Assembly (NCBI RefSeq): GCF_009870125.1
Contig: NC_046680.1
Location: 17,317,501-17,381,500 of the forward strand
Source: Drosophila pseudoobscura
Lineage: Eukaryota > Arthropoda > Insecta > Diptera > Drosophilidae
Direction of reading: 5' to 3'
DNA: 64,000 nt
Below the pieces are notes generated by a model. That model saw nothing but the letters and a program-made list of their open reading frames with translations, had not been told where the DNA came from and did not search any database. Below, piece by piece: positions 41,337 through 53,489 of this stretch; positions within the stretch are counted from its first letter, which is position 1; each line of letters starts with the position of its first letter. Made by a program: the position numbers and the translations under genes.

Positions 41337-41996
41337 ATGATGGCCAAGGATAAGGGGATGGCTGGAACTGGGACGGCTATACCGGCAACAGGCGACCGCG
41401 AGTGGTCTGCGGAAGAGGAGTTGCAGCTTTTCCACGCCATGGAAGGACTACGTCCGGTTGGCATTAATAAACATTTCTATATGTCGTGCATTGCCCAGCG
41501 GCTCTCAAAATCTCTAAATCGCGAGATGCCGAGTGAACTGATTTGGAAGCACTTGGGTACCATGTATAAGCTGAAAGAGCTGGATGATCTTGAGACACTT
41601 CCTTTTCCAAACGAGGAGCGGGAGTTTTGCCTGCCAGAACAAGAGTACGGAACGCTACTAACCAAAAAAAAAGTGGAGGTTAACTCCAGCGAAGAAACCA
41701 CAGACGGTCCAGCTTCTGTTGTTGCTCCAGCTCCAGACAGCAACGGCAAAGGTAAAGTATTAACTTGCATGCGCAATAAATTACTGATGTAATATAATTG
41801 GATTACAGCTCCGCCAGCTACAACCAAAGCACAGGTGCACAGCACTTCTAAAGACGCCGAGAAGAAGTCATCGGCCAAGCCGATTGATCTACCCAAACGT
41901 CCAGCCAAGCGTACCCGCGGATCGATGTCAAATGAATCTATTAGCCCCTCAACAACACCACCGCCAGTGCAGAGCAACAAGCGTCGTCGCATTTAA
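41337..41996 (+). CDS. MrgBP: MRG-binding protein, NuA4/Tip60 complex (Eaf7 type)
   Basis: Exons 41337..41751 and 41809..41996; 200 aa. The Eaf7/MRGBP domain is at about residues 20-100: EWSAEEELQLFHAMEGLRPVG, HFYMSCIAQRLSKSLN, IWKHLGTMYKLKELDDLETLPFPNEEREF. A low-complexity Thr/Pro/Ser tail ends in the basic KRPAKRTRG and NKRRRI. Role: subunit bridging MRG15 to the Tip60 histone acetyltransferase. Two adjacent ATGs (41337, 41340) precede the domain; upstream in-frame codons to 41235 look like UTR. AATAAA at 42018. Confidence 0.92.
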
Positions 41997-42422
41997 ACTG
42001 CATTGCGTGGACTCGAAAATAAAAATACAATAAATACCTATAGTTCATGTGTAGCTTAAGTTACAAAATAATGTTCTTATAAAGTATGTATAATACTACA
42101 CGTACTGTACTACATCTTAAGTAGATTGCATCTGCATCGCGTCTCATGAAAAGTGCAGGGAACTGGTCATTACCAAGAGACGCGGACCCCCACATGGACG
42201 GCGCGTCAAAAGATTGGCAAAAGACTCAAATTTCCATTCCGTCATGCAGCAGCAGCGAAGTTGTCCTCACTTTGAAGTATTCAGGCTCAGGCGGATCTTA
42301 TCCTCAGCACAGCAGACGCCGACACCAATAACCAATAATCCCAAAGAAACCCGGGGGCCAGTGATTGAAAATGAAAAACAAATTTATTTAAAGATCGTAA
42401 CACATGTGTAGAAAAAAAATAT
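41997..42422. other. Convergent 3' flanks of MrgBP and the zinc-finger gene
   Basis: Contains block P (42346-42418), which is the 3' UTR of the zinc-finger gene and is duplicated at 18378-18450. No coding sequence. Confidence 0.6.
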
Positions 42423-43310
42423 TTAAGTCGTTCGCGCTGATGTCTTTGGAATAGAATCCTGTATTTTCTGGAACGTCGGGACAAGGGCACCCAGCGTATT
42501 TATCAATGATTCGTCCTGGAAATCTTTGGATTCTATTCTGCGAATCAAATTCTGCATATCTTCAATAAGCACCATATCTTCCATAAGAACCTTATCCTTC
42601 TGTTTTGAAATATGGGCCAAGGTAAACTCATGCGCGGCCAGGTCTGACTTGCGATAGAATATACGGCTGCACAGATTACAGATATGCTCCTGGCAGCTAT
42701 GTCTGCGCTTGTACTTCCTACGGCATTTTGTACAGTGTTTTTCGCCGGACCAGCACAACAAATAGTTATCCATGGCATCTTTAATCTCCACATTATTACC
42801 TCCAACGTTTTTGCTATCCATGCTTTCCTTCAGCGGCGTTTTCACGGCTCTACTCACATAACTGTTCGTATCATCTATATTCTCCACATCCACAAATTCG
42901 TTCTCATCGTTTTCGGTTTCCGAGTCGGTTTCTTCCTTCAGACCAAGCCGACATTTGTGTTTCAAATACTGCTCCTTCAAAAGGAACCTTCGTTTGCATT
43001 GTTGGCATTTGTATTTCTTCACCAAGTGACTATCCTGGTAGTGGCGACGCACCATGTGGAACTTTGTCATGATGACGTTATTGGGCATATGTTCATGGCG
43101 CCGACAGTGCTTGACCGGGCAGTGAAAACAATCCTTTTCTTCAAATTCTATTTTGTGAATTTTCTTCATATGCCGATTGTACAGGGGCAGCCCCTTAAAT
43201 ACTTGTTGTCGAGGGCACATCTTGCAGTGGTACTTGCGGTTGGGCAGCAAGTCGTCGAGATCTGGAATCGAGCATTTCTCACTGTATTTCTTGGTATCCA
43301 TTGAGCCCAT
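42423..43310 (-). CDS. C2H2-type zinc-finger protein
   Basis: 295 aa, one exon, family not firmly recognised. Finger 1 is at 29-52 (CKMC...HMKKIH). A Cys/His-rich segment follows at 61-95 (CFHCPVKHCRRHEHMP...FHMVRRHYQDSH), then C102/C105/H118/C120 (YKCQQCKRRFLLKEQYLKHKC), an acidic linker (TDSETENDENEFVDVENIDD), and a second Cys/His cluster (KHCTKCRRKYKRRHSCQEHIC then CSRIFYRKSDLAAHE). The N-terminal finger arrangement recalls ATMIN/ASCIZ, which is only a resemblance. Likely a nuclear DNA- or RNA-binding protein. Its two flanks have rearranged copies at 18.3 kb. Confidence 0.75.
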   Translation of the reverse strand: MGSMDTKKYSEKCSIPDLDDLLPNRKYHCKMCPRQQVFKGLPLYNRHMKKIHKIEFEEKDCFHCPVKHCRRHEHMPNNVIMTKFHMVRRHYQDSHLVKKYKCQQCKRRFLLKEQYLKHKCRLGLKEETDSETENDENEFVDVENIDDTNSYVSRAVKTPLKESMDSKNVGGNNVEIKDAMDNYLLCWSGEKHCTKCRRKYKRRHSCQEHICNLCSRIFYRKSDLAAHEFTLAHISKQKDKVLMEDMVLIEDMQNLIRRIESKDFQDESLINTLGALVPTFQKIQDSIPKTSARTT

Positions 43311-43790
43311 GCTTGTTTAAAAATATAAATGGTCAATGATCAAAATAAAGCCATCAAGCTAAGCGGCATTTAACAGTGCTGACAAACTTTGCCACAAAAT
43401 TAGTGCTGTAAAACCGAAAAAATATGCAGGCGTCCATTTTGTAGATTCTGGTTTTAAGACTAGTACTCAGATCAGATCAGTCAAGTTTTTCGATGACGTA
43501 ACCAGAGATGATGTTCGTATGGAATAAGTGAATAAAAATGCTTGTAGGTTTTTTGCACCCATAAAAAAATATAACAAAATAAGAGCCGATTAATACGGGA
43601 AAGGCAACCGACTAAAACAGGATGTTTGTAGTGGGTCTGATACATCGTCTTCCAACGGGAAGGTGAAGACAAAGACGAAGTCAGGACTGAATGTTTCCAA
43701 TAATATGAGAGTATGTATGTATTGTTGTGGTTTCGTATAACGTAGTGTAGTGTAGGTATCAAGGTATCAACCCCAAAGTGCTCGAGAGTC

Positions 43791-43938
43791 TCATGGGAGG
43801 CGGACTAAAAAACTGGGAATCTCCCCCTGGCATGGCGAAGGATGAGTCATATCGGCATCCAATAACATGGTATTCTTCAGCAATGTGCGGGGATCGTCCT
43901 TTAGCTTGTGATTCACGATCTGTCTGAGATCTCTGAAC
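43791..43938 (-). pseudogene. Relic of an Argonaute-2 PIWI domain
   Basis: Read leftwards after an acceptor-like CTCCTGCAG, about 49 codons: LRQIVNHKLKDDPRTLLKNT, then MLLDADMTHPSPCQGEIPS, and then unrelated residues to a stop. Drosophila AGO2 has NHKLKDDPR...LKNTMYIGADVTHPSPDQREIPSV at the start of the PIWI domain, so the match covers the first catalytic Asp. No other part of AGO2 is recognisable on either side. It is called a fragment of a decayed AGO2 copy; obscura-group flies are known to have many Ago2 duplicates. Host gene relic, age unknown. Confidence 0.75.
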
Positions 43939-45363
43939 CTGCAGGAGAACATTTATTTACATCACATCTTACGTATTCTTTGAAATCTTCCACAGCTTAC
44001 CACCGAAAATGATAGCCCATTTGTGGGCTATCCCACCCGCCGAGAACCGTTGTTCAGGGAAACTAATTTGATGCTTTTGTATTTCACCACCCGCTGCAGC
44101 GGGGATTAAGGATCGGTGTGTGTACCGTGATGAGTTTTCTCCCGAAAAAGATACATAAAAACCAATGAATTCTTATTAGGGAAGGGAAGCAGGGAGCCGT
44201 TGAACTCACATTAAATAGCTGGACATCCTAGAGGGGACACATCGACACCTCTATGGGGAAAAAAATGTGTTTCAACGGTGACAAAATATGCAGGACGAGT
44301 AGGTTTGAAAACAGTAAATTATAGTCCCCAAATTTGAATACTCTTTAGCGGTCGTCTTTTTCCCATTCAACTAAAAAATCTGTCTGCTGGCCAAAAGGAC
44401 GTTCGGGGCTCTTAAAAGATTATGTTGCTCCACAGCTTTATTGCCCCGCTCAATTTGCTTTAATGTACTTTAATGTCCACATTGGCAAACGGACAATCCC
44501 CAAAAACGAAAGATTGATAGAGTTCAATCACAGCTTCATCGGAGCTTCATTCAGACCTCTTTAAGAAGGAGAAGGACAAAATCTCTTACCTCTTTTACCT
44601 CAAAATAATATACAAAATTGCATTAAATTTATCAATTAAAATAAAAAAGTAAACCAAAAAAAAAATGCATTCATCAATTTTTGGAGAGCCAAGTTTATCA
44701 GAAAAGTCGATTTTTTGGCTAATTAGGAGTTCCAAAAGTCCAAATGTTACACTTCAAATGTGTTTGACGGTCAAGTTCGAGATATTGTAGTAAATATATT
44801 TTATTTTCGTCTAATTTGTATGGTATATTTCCTTACTGGGTAAAGAAGAACTTGGACTAAGACGAGTAGTTGTAAGAATAACTTGTTTGTTGTTAAAGAT
44901 ATTTCCACGGAACGTTCCAAAATAGGGGTTTCCTCTTTTGGACATATATTCTTGCAAAGAGGTTTATGGTTTTATGGTTTTTGCGTTTTGCTTGTTGTTC
45001 AGAAGAATACGAAATTGTAGCATACTTTTGAGTGCAGGAAACAGTTTAAATCTTTGGCGCGCAGCATTGCCAACATTGAATAGTGCACGTAAGTGAGAAC
45101 GTAACAGAATTTGCTTTGAGCATAACACAATGTGGATGTGGTTTGATTTTGGAATGGCGGAATTTATCTGTCGTACAGAGAAATGCCAGCACTCGGAAAA
45201 GTGCGCGAGCGCCGACAGGAAAATTCATTGATTGTAATCGGCCGCTCTCTCCGGCTGTCGTTTGGTCGCTTACTATGCCTAGGCTAGAGGCTGGGCTGGG
45301 GAGAGGTCGGAAAACTCACCACTAGTAGCGACTATAACAGCGACTAGCACGGACGAGCGGCGC
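43939..45363. other. Intergenic region upstream of bruchpilot
   Basis: About 1.4 kb without a supported gene. Includes a perfect 9-bp stem, 4-nt loop hairpin at 44011-44032 and AT-rich sequence. It ends at the predicted bruchpilot start site. Confidence 0.5.
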
Positions 45364-47397
45364 TCAGTTCTTTGAGGGTAGTTAGTTGGACAACGGCGTT
45401 GCCGAAAACGGGCCACCTCAGTTGCCGCACAACCAATTTTTGGGTTAGGAATATACACACCAGCACATATTCGAATTCCCTCACACGTACACATACACAC
45501 ACAAGCAGTATATGTATATGTATCTGACTGAGAAATGTATAAGGCCAAGAAAAATTCAGCTTAATTGCATTCGAAACGAGAAAAGTGAAATAGAAGGCAG
45601 AAAAAGTGCCATCAACACTTACGATTGTCTTTGAAATAGATCAAATCCAAATTAGTCTCTCTCTGTGTATGTGTGTGTGTGTGTGTATGGTGTATGTGTG
45701 TGTGCACTCGTATATATACATCTTAATGTTAATGTGAATGTGAATGTGAACGTAAACGTGAGTGTGTTTTTGTATGCGTGTGTAGCAGCAATTGCGCTAG
45801 AGGCTGCTCCCTGGATACAGAAAAGTGATTTCCTGTAAAATGTGGAAAAAGAAACGCGACTAAAACGGGAGAGAAAACCAAGTGCCGCACATGAGAAAAA
45901 CTCAACGATATCCGAAAGAAATCCAATAAATACCGCTAGTTGAGGGATTCACTCCCCGAATACTCACCCGATACACATACATATGCACATATATGTGCTA
46001 GTATGTATGTACTATTCATCAATCAAAGAGCGGACAAGTGAAGTGCGGTTATTGCTGTTGTTGCCCCACTAAACGGTGTATCGATTGAGGGAAAAGGAAA
46101 ATTATTATAAATTGCTTCAACCTACATATGTATAAGCCATGCGAGATATACCCCACAACGGAACGCTGCCCCAGCCACCCACCGATACACGAACGAGAGC
46201 TCCCACACACGAATACACATACACATACACATACAAATACGCATACGCTTACAGGGAGACATTAAGTTGGAAAGCTATAAGCTGTACGGTAAAGCAGGAT
46301 AGGATGGTAAAGCAGAAGGTGGTGCCAGCATAATGTTGTAGACCCCTACCGCGCTGTGCCCTGCGCCACAGACTTCCCTCGTAATTCGTTCATCGTTACG
46401 TCGAACGTTACGCTGTTCGGGAACGTATCTCGTGCGTAGCTTTCCCACTGGCCTGGCTCTTTCTCTTTCTCTCTCTCTGTCTCTCTCTTCACTCTCTTTA
46501 CCACTCCAATCTGCGGCGGAGAACTCTTCAACTCCCTCACTGGTCTCTCTATGTCTTTCTGCGGTGTCTGTCTGTCTGTGTGTGTCTGCTTCGTGCGTTG
46601 AATGTGTGTCAGTGGCTTTGTCGGGGGTCAGTGGAGTGAGTGTGAAGTGTCGAGTGTGGAGTATGGAGTATGGAGTGTGGAGAGTGGAGCGTGGAGCATG
46701 CCCCAAACTCCCATCGTTATAAAATCGTCGTTGGGCACGAGCCACTAAAAGCACTCAAAGCGCACAACAATGAAACAACAAGAACAAGTACAAAAAAAGC
46801 GGGCATATTTTAATTAGTTTATTAAGTTTGAGAGAAGAGAGTTCTTAACTGATGCGGCACGGTCTCGATTTAATTATCTCCCTCCACGCGCACGCAGCCA
46901 TGTACATAAAACAAAACCAAACCGGTTAAAATCAAACACAAAATGCAATTAGCCAACTACAGAGGGCCACTAACAAGCACCGCAGAAGTCAACAAACTAA
47001 CTAAAAAGTGCCATCAACTAAATTAGTGCAAGCAGCCAACAGCAGGCAGCAGGCAGCCGAAGGAGACAGGTAGGAGAGGGCCAGACGGAAACGGAAATGC
47101 CCATTGAGCCGACAACGCCACCGCCTGACGACTGCAACAACAGCAATATAAGTAACGATACAACACTGCCCCCCACACTCACACATGTAGCTTCTCTGTG
47201 AGTCAGTGCATTCGGTGTGTGTGTGTGTGTGTGTGCGTGCGCGCGTGTGAGTGAGCCAACAAATTGTTGCGGCTAATAGAACAGGAAGCGAAGGAGGAGG
47301 AGCAGCAGCAGCAGCAGCAGCAGGAGGATAAGCAATTTTCATACGCCCCCAGTTCGTCAGCGAAAATCATTCAAAATTCATCGTCTAAACAAAACGG
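45364..47397 (+). promoter_or_regulatory. bruchpilot start site and long first 5' UTR exon (inferred)
   Basis: TCAGTT at 45364-45369 is a good initiator without a TATA box. What follows is typical of a long neuronal 5' UTR: CA/TG microsatellites (45665-45705, 47214-47249), a CAG run at 47301-47324 and no long plus-strand frame. The first convincing donor is GTGAGC after 47397. Exon extent is inference from sequence only. Confidence 0.4.
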
Positions 47398-49886
47398 GTG
47401 AGCACTCTCAACCACTCAACCACACTACGACACGGACACTGGGCCACTGGCCCATCTATCCATAATCACCCCCACACAAAGACACACACTCCAGAAGATG
47501 GGAGAGCTGTAAGCGATATTGATATATGTATATTGATTTCTGATTTGTTTAGCCAGTGTATGCCTTGTGTAGCCAGTGAGTACTGTACTGTGACTAGCCG
47601 GTAAACAGTTCTCTGTTTTGTGTGTGTTGTATGCATTAACATTAACATTAACATTATCCTTCTCTTTTCATTCAACTTCCTACTCGTGTCTTTTCCAATT
47701 TCCTATCTATGTAATTGTTATACGAGTCCAGTGACCAACATTCCGATACTCCTCATTTAATTTTCTTGCCAGTCCTGAAACTCTTAGCCCTAGTTAGATC
47801 TATAGTCTAGTTGTAGTTCGATTTTGCATAGTATTGTTTGTAAGTTTCCATCATACGCTCCGCCAGCCGACAGTCGCCTGCCCTGCCGCCAGTCGAGGCT
47901 GTGTCAATCAGTTTGGCAAGCAATTTGAAAACTTATAATGGGATGTGTGGATGTATGGAATGGATGTATGGATGGCAGGCTCAATGAATAACGCACCGGG
48001 GGAGGTCGTTTCGATTTGGATTGCTCGCATGATTTGTCAGTCTCAGTCAGGGTCTTGCCCCTAAATCCAACTCCAACTCCGTTTGCGTGTCAATGTATTC
48101 TTACTATAATATAGTGTACTCGTGCATTGTATTTCCCGTACTATTTGTTGTGCGAGTATCAGTTGCCTGCTCTAATTTTAGATCGGTGGAATAATTTTTA
48201 TTGATTTCAAATTTTAACCTTATTTGTTTGCCTGTGTAGGTGTGGGTGTTGCAGCATAGGACAAGCAAAAGAAAACGCCGCCAATCCATACATTGGGGCA
48301 GTGGTAACAACAATATACGGCAAATATTTTACGATGACGCTATTGTTGTGAGAGAGTGCCGCCTGGTGGGGAGCATCGCTCTTGCGCACAGCTCACTGTG
48401 GTGGATTGCCCTCCAGCACTCTCTCTCACCAGAGAACCAGAGAGAGAGAAAGAAAAAGACTATTGGTGGGTGGAAATTCAACATGTTTGTTTTGGGGTGG
48501 GCCCATGCCTATCTGCCCGGAGGGTCGTCGCTCGCCCCAAAGCAGATAACTTGTGTAGTGCGAGTAGAATGATAAGCGAACCTCCTCTGGCCATGCCCCA
48601 AGCATGGACAACAATTCTACACGATTTCGTCATCCATCCATCTATCCATCCCATCCCAATACAACTCCTGTTCTTGCTTCTGTTTCTGTTCCTGTCCCTG
48701 CCAAATATGCAGCGACGAGTGCAATCCATCTCCCATCTCCCTCTCTGTGCCTCCCCGAGCTGTTTGCTTAGCAAAGTGCAGTGCTTGCTGTTCCCTAATG
48801 GCATGCCGATGTAATCGAATCTGGGCCCAATATTTTATGGCCTGTCTGCCATATCCTGACCTCATCTGCAGCGCTTCCTTCACACTTTGTCGCCACTCGC
48901 ACACGCACACGCACACTAGGAAACACTGGCACACTCGCACCGAGTGGAAAGGCAGCGCAAAGACTTCCTTCTCACAGACTTGAACGGTCTTCCGGTTTGC
49001 TGATTCGTTTAGCATTCATTTCAGGCGCTCCTATTCTGGTCGTTGCTGTGCCTGCCGATACGTGTGCTCTTGCTTGGCCCATTCCTGGGGCATCAACTTC
49101 GAGCACATCATTCTCGCCATCTGCGTATAGTACTCGTACTTGTACCGCAGTGGGAATTGTTTATGCGGGGGAATTAATGGAGACTTTCAGTACATGCAAA
49201 CTCAAAGATAGAGACTTTAAATGATGCTGCTTTCATGGAGAATGATTATCTGCCATCTTATTTGAGAGATGATCTGTTTCGGTATCGGTCAAATAAAATC
49301 TACTTCAGAGTCCATCTCCATTTATTAAGATAAACTTGATCAAAGTCTTCCCCCCGCATGAACTGAGCTTACTGCGGGGCTCTTTCTTGCCTGTGGATTC
49401 TGTTTCTTTCTAAGCCAAGAAGCGACTTCTCAAGGGGCAATTTGCATGCGATTTGTTGCCGTCTCTATGGAGAGAGAGAATTTGCATAGACCTGCCATAA
49501 TGCACTCACTGCTCGACGAGATGTGTGCTTTTCACCCTCACTCGCATCACCCCCCGGCCCCCCTCTATCCATTTCCCTCTGTGTGTTTATGGTATTTGTT
49601 TATGCGCTTATGGCCCGGTAGTGGGACAGTGGATTTCTGGCTGAGATTTAGGTAAAAAGGTTAAGGATATGCAAGTTGTGCGAGAGCCAATTTAAATGCT
49701 AAAAAGGAAGCAGGAGAAAACAGAACAGTAGAGTGTTCAAGAAGGGGCCTTGGCTTTCGCTGTGCAGCGGGGCGTATGCGTAATGTAATATAATGTGTAT
49801 TATGTATAGAGAAAGTACATACATATGTATCATGACTGTACAATTGTGTTTGTTTTTCCGTTCTCTTTCACTTCTTCCACTTGCAG
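47398..49886 (+). other. bruchpilot intron 1 (inferred)
   Basis: About 2.5 kb, microsatellite-rich, no supported gene. Short direct repeats include CATTAA units at 47633-47655. Confidence 0.4.
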
Positions 49887-50009
49887 ATGCAGCGCGCACA
49901 AGAGAAAGAATTTAAATCGCAAATAGAATCAATCAATCAAAACCGTGCATATCAACCGAGAGAAAACAGAAACCAGAGAACCATAATCAAAGTTCTTCGT
50001 TGCATTTAA
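49887..50009 (+). other. Upstream open reading frame in the brp leader
   Basis: The exon after acceptor CTTGCAG opens exactly with ATG and encodes 40 residues (MQRAQEKEFKSQIESINQNR...) to TAA at 50007-50009. It is in the same frame as the main start 160 nt downstream. Its role as a translational brake is inference. Confidence 0.5.
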
Positions 50010-50168
50010 CGGACACCAAGGATATAGATACTTGTGTCTCTGCCTCAGCCCCTAGCACTCTCTGGCACGGCACTCTCTGGCACTCTCTCTCGCCGACTAC
50101 CGAATCGCCTGTGAGTGTGAGTGTGTGCGTGCTACGGGTCATTGCATGCCGCGGATGAGCCGCGGATT

Positions 50169-53100
50169 ATGTCACGTGACGAATATAATCCAGTGAATAG
50201 CTCTGGTGTGCGCAGTCCGGGTCGCGTGCGGCGGCTCCAGGAATTGCCAACTGTCGATCGGTCACCATCACGGGATTACGGCGCCCCACGCGGAAGTCCT
50301 CTAGGTGAATGATGCTTCCACTCTAGAGAATAAACCCCCTACTAGACCAAGGCCCAAGCAATCCAAATCCTAGCACAAATGTAGTCCAGCACGGAATCGA
50401 ACAAGCAAATGTCCCCCAAAGCAAAAAACAAAACAAATTTCCGAAAAAAATGCACCCAACGTTTGTGCGAGAGTTTGGCGAACCGAGTTTTAGTTTATTG
50501 TTTCAATTGGTCGATTGGCATACCTCTTTGATTCGTTTATGATTGCTCTACTAACATACAATATTTCACATGTTGCATGCACTTGAGATGCAACATGGCT
50601 TGAACATTTATCGAAATTCATTATCAAAATTTTGTGTCAATTTCCGTTTTGTATATCGCCCGATAGCTCTATTTCTGTATTTTGTAACTGCCATAATACC
50701 CATATATATTATATGGTAGGGTATATGGTATATCTGTTTTCATTTCGTACTATTCGTAGTCTGAACTCAACTAATGCAATTCTAACTAAAGTCTATAATT
50801 TCTGTCTTACATCACACGCATGCGCATGGTACATAATACTTGATTTAATTTTTTTTTGAATTCGATTTCATTTTGTACTTCGTTTCGCTTCACTCATCTT
50901 GCAAAAACTCTAACAATTTTCATTTCAATTAACACGCACACGGACACGGACACAAACGCACACAAACGACCACTTGGGAAATGGGGAAATTCAATTGAAT
51001 TGCATTCCGGGGAATTGGATTGGAATCCACTCAAACCGTGCAACAAGCAGCTTCTCTGCAGTAGCTAGTAAATCACATTAGCGCCCGGACCCGGACCTGG
51101 ACCCGGACCTGGACCTGGAGCACAGCAGCAGCAGCAGCAGCAGCAGTATGGCTCACAGCTGAGCGGAAAGTTAAAGTTGCAGGAAGCCACTAAAGAAAAG
51201 CCTAACAATCTGCATATCTGTATAACTGGCTGGCGGGCGCGCCTCATATCAAAGCCTCAAACTGGATTACAATTATGGTTGGTTATGGCTAAACTGTTTT
51301 GTACTCCTGAACGGGTCTCCTGTACGGGTCTCCAGTACGTAGTGGGGTCACCACTCAAGTCAATTAGAGGCCAGGCTGCGTTTGCACTACCAGCTAATTA
51401 GAATGCAGGCTTTCCTCCACACGGCTGTAGATGTATGGAAAATGGGGAATGGGAAGTGGAAGTGGAGGAATATAGGTTGAGGTGGGTGGGGCGGTATAAG
51501 GGTTGTACTAAAGTATTTATGAGTGGAATATTACGTATACGCTGACGAACAAGGACGTTGGAGGAACCGCAAATTTGGCTTCGTGCTCTTCACGTGCAAA
51601 ATGATTTCGTGCCGGGAAAACTTAGTTTATGCCGTCCGATGGGGCTTGTTGGGGTTGGGTGTTGGGTCGGGCAGGGGCTGAAGAGCCACAGGATGCCTGA
51701 AATATGAGCCAGCCAGGATTCAGGACACACAAAGCCAACAGCTACTTTGTTTGCACAGGGTTGTAGGTGCTTGTAAGGGGATAGGAGGATGGGGAGGGGG
51801 ATGGGAAGGGGGCAAAACCAAAGCCAGGACACGACAAACAATTTCCCTGCTTTCGTTTCGTTGACTTTTCCTTTATTTTCGTTTCAATTCGTTCCTTTGA
51901 GTTACCTGCGTTCCCCGCCACTAACCCAACCAGAAACCAAAAAAAAAAAAAACAAAACTAAACCAAAAAAAAAGAAGAGAAACACCGAATATGAGGCAGA
52001 GACTCCACTGCACTAGTTGCCACAGTAGACAACACTTTTGAGTTGCGAGAGTCCTTTGTTCAGGTGGAGTGCCGGATGCCGGCGAGAAATACGAACACGA
52101 AACCGTACCAGAGACCCCTCATTCACTCATTTGATCATCGTCATGAATTCTGTGTGTGTGTGAATTTCAGCAATGGGCAGTCCATACTACCGCGACATGG
52201 ATGAGCCAACCAGTCCCGCCGGAGCGGGCCACCATCGCAGCCGGAGCGCCAGCAGACCACCGATGGCCCATGCCATGGACTATCCAAGTAATCCTCCCAC
52301 TGCTCGTTCACTCTCCCCGTCCACATATTAACCTCTCTCTCTCTATCTCTGTCTTTCTCTCTCTCTCTGCCTCTCCCATCTCTGTCCGCTTGCGGACTTG
52401 CAGGAACCCGCTATCAGTCGCTGGATCGCGGGGGCCTCGTCGATCCGCACGATCGGGAGTTCATACCTATACGCGAGCCCCGCGATCGTTCGCGGGACAG
52501 ATCGCTGGAGCGCGGCCTCTACCTAGAGGACGAGCTCTATGGGCGGTCGGCACGCCAGAGTCCCAGTGCCATGGGCGGCTACAATACGGGCATGGGGCCC
52601 ACCTCGGACCGCGCCTATCTGGGGGATCTGCAGCACCAGAACACCGATCTGCAGCGGGAGCTGGGCAACCTCAAGCGGGAGCTGGAGCTGACCAACCAGA
52701 AGCTGGGCAGCTCGATGCACAGCATCAAGACGTTCTGGTCGCCGGAGCTTAAGAAGGAGCGGGCCCTGCGCAAGGAGGAGAGCGCCAAGTACAGTCTGAT
52801 CAACGATCAGTTGAAGCTGCTCAGCACAGAGAATCAGGTGGGAATCAAACCCTCCACACCCCCTCCACCAGAGAGTGACTACCTCATATCCGATCTCTAT
52901 CACAGAAACAAGCTATGTTGGTGCGCCAGCTGGAGGAGGAGCTTCGTCTAAGGATGCGACAGCCCAACCTGGAGATGCAGCAGCAAATGGAGGCCATCTA
53001 TGCGGAGAACGATCATCTGCAGCGAGAGATCAGCATCTTGCGGGAGACGATCAAGGATCTGGAGTGCCGGGTCGAGACCCAGAAGCAGACTCTGATTGCC

Positions 53101-53276
53101 CGCGACGAGAGCATCAAGAAGCTGCTGGAAATGCTGCAGGCCAAGGGAATGGGTGAGTCCCCAAGGAACCTGGAAGCCTGGAATCCCTCCGTAATGTTCT
53201 CCCTTGTGTCCATTCCCTAGGCAAAGAGGAGGAGCGCCAGATGTTCCAGCAGATGCAGGCCATGGCCCAGAAGCAG
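50169..53276 (+). CDS. brp: Bruchpilot (ELKS/CAST), N-terminal coding exons, partial
   Basis: Five constitutive coding exons, all in phase: 50169..50304, 52171..52287, 52404..52837, 52906..53152 and 53221..53276, giving residues 1-330; the protein continues beyond the window. The start MSRDEYNPVNSSGVRSPGR is followed by MGSPYYRDMDEPTSPAG, DRSRDRSLERGLYLEDELYG, then ELKS-type coiled coil from about residue 150 (DLQHQNTDLQRELGNLKREL, SIKTFWSPELKKERALRKEE, AIYAENDHLQREISILRETI), ending at MFQQMQAMAQKQ. Essentially identical to D. melanogaster Brp over this part. Role: builds the T-bar of presynaptic active zones and clusters Ca2+ channels. A 40-codon upstream frame starts at 49887 in the same exon. 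The following exon of known Brp (LDEFRLEIQRRDQE) is not in the window. Confidence 0.95.
50305..52170 (+). other. bruchpilot intron between first and second coding exons
   Basis: About 1.9 kb without a gene. Holds a hexamer tract of GGACCY type (51085-51117) directly followed by a CAG run (51123-51147). Confidence 0.6.
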
Positions 53277-53438
53277 GTAAGACTCCCACTGCTACTACTG
53301 AGATCTTTTCCCCACCTCTTCATCATGGGACTCTCTCTGTCGCTCTCTTTTTATATATCTACATATACCTATATATATATATCTCTCAATCTCAATCTAT
53401 ATGTCTAATTTTCTTTCGTTCGGCAAACAATGCTCTAG

Positions 53439-53489
53439 AGAATGATTTCGTACACGGACAGTGGGAGAGAGAACGAGGACAGTGATCAC
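53439..53489 (+). CDS. brp: Candidate brp cassette exon 1 (51 nt)
   Basis: Flanked by acceptor TGCTCTAG and donor GTAGAA, phase 0 on both sides like the preceding exon. Encodes RMISYTDSGRENEDSDH, polar and acidic, which would extend the coiled coil after Gln330 without changing the frame. If the donor is not used the frame runs 31 codons further to a stop, giving a short isoform. Confidence 0.5.

Noticed and set aside
46432-46722. Ser/Leu-rich frame in the brp leader
   Set aside because: Produced by a CT/GT microsatellite; no splice or homology support.
51065-51247. Minus-strand frame with poly-Cys and Pro-Gly repeats
   Set aside because: Direct translation of the CAG and GGACCY simple repeats.
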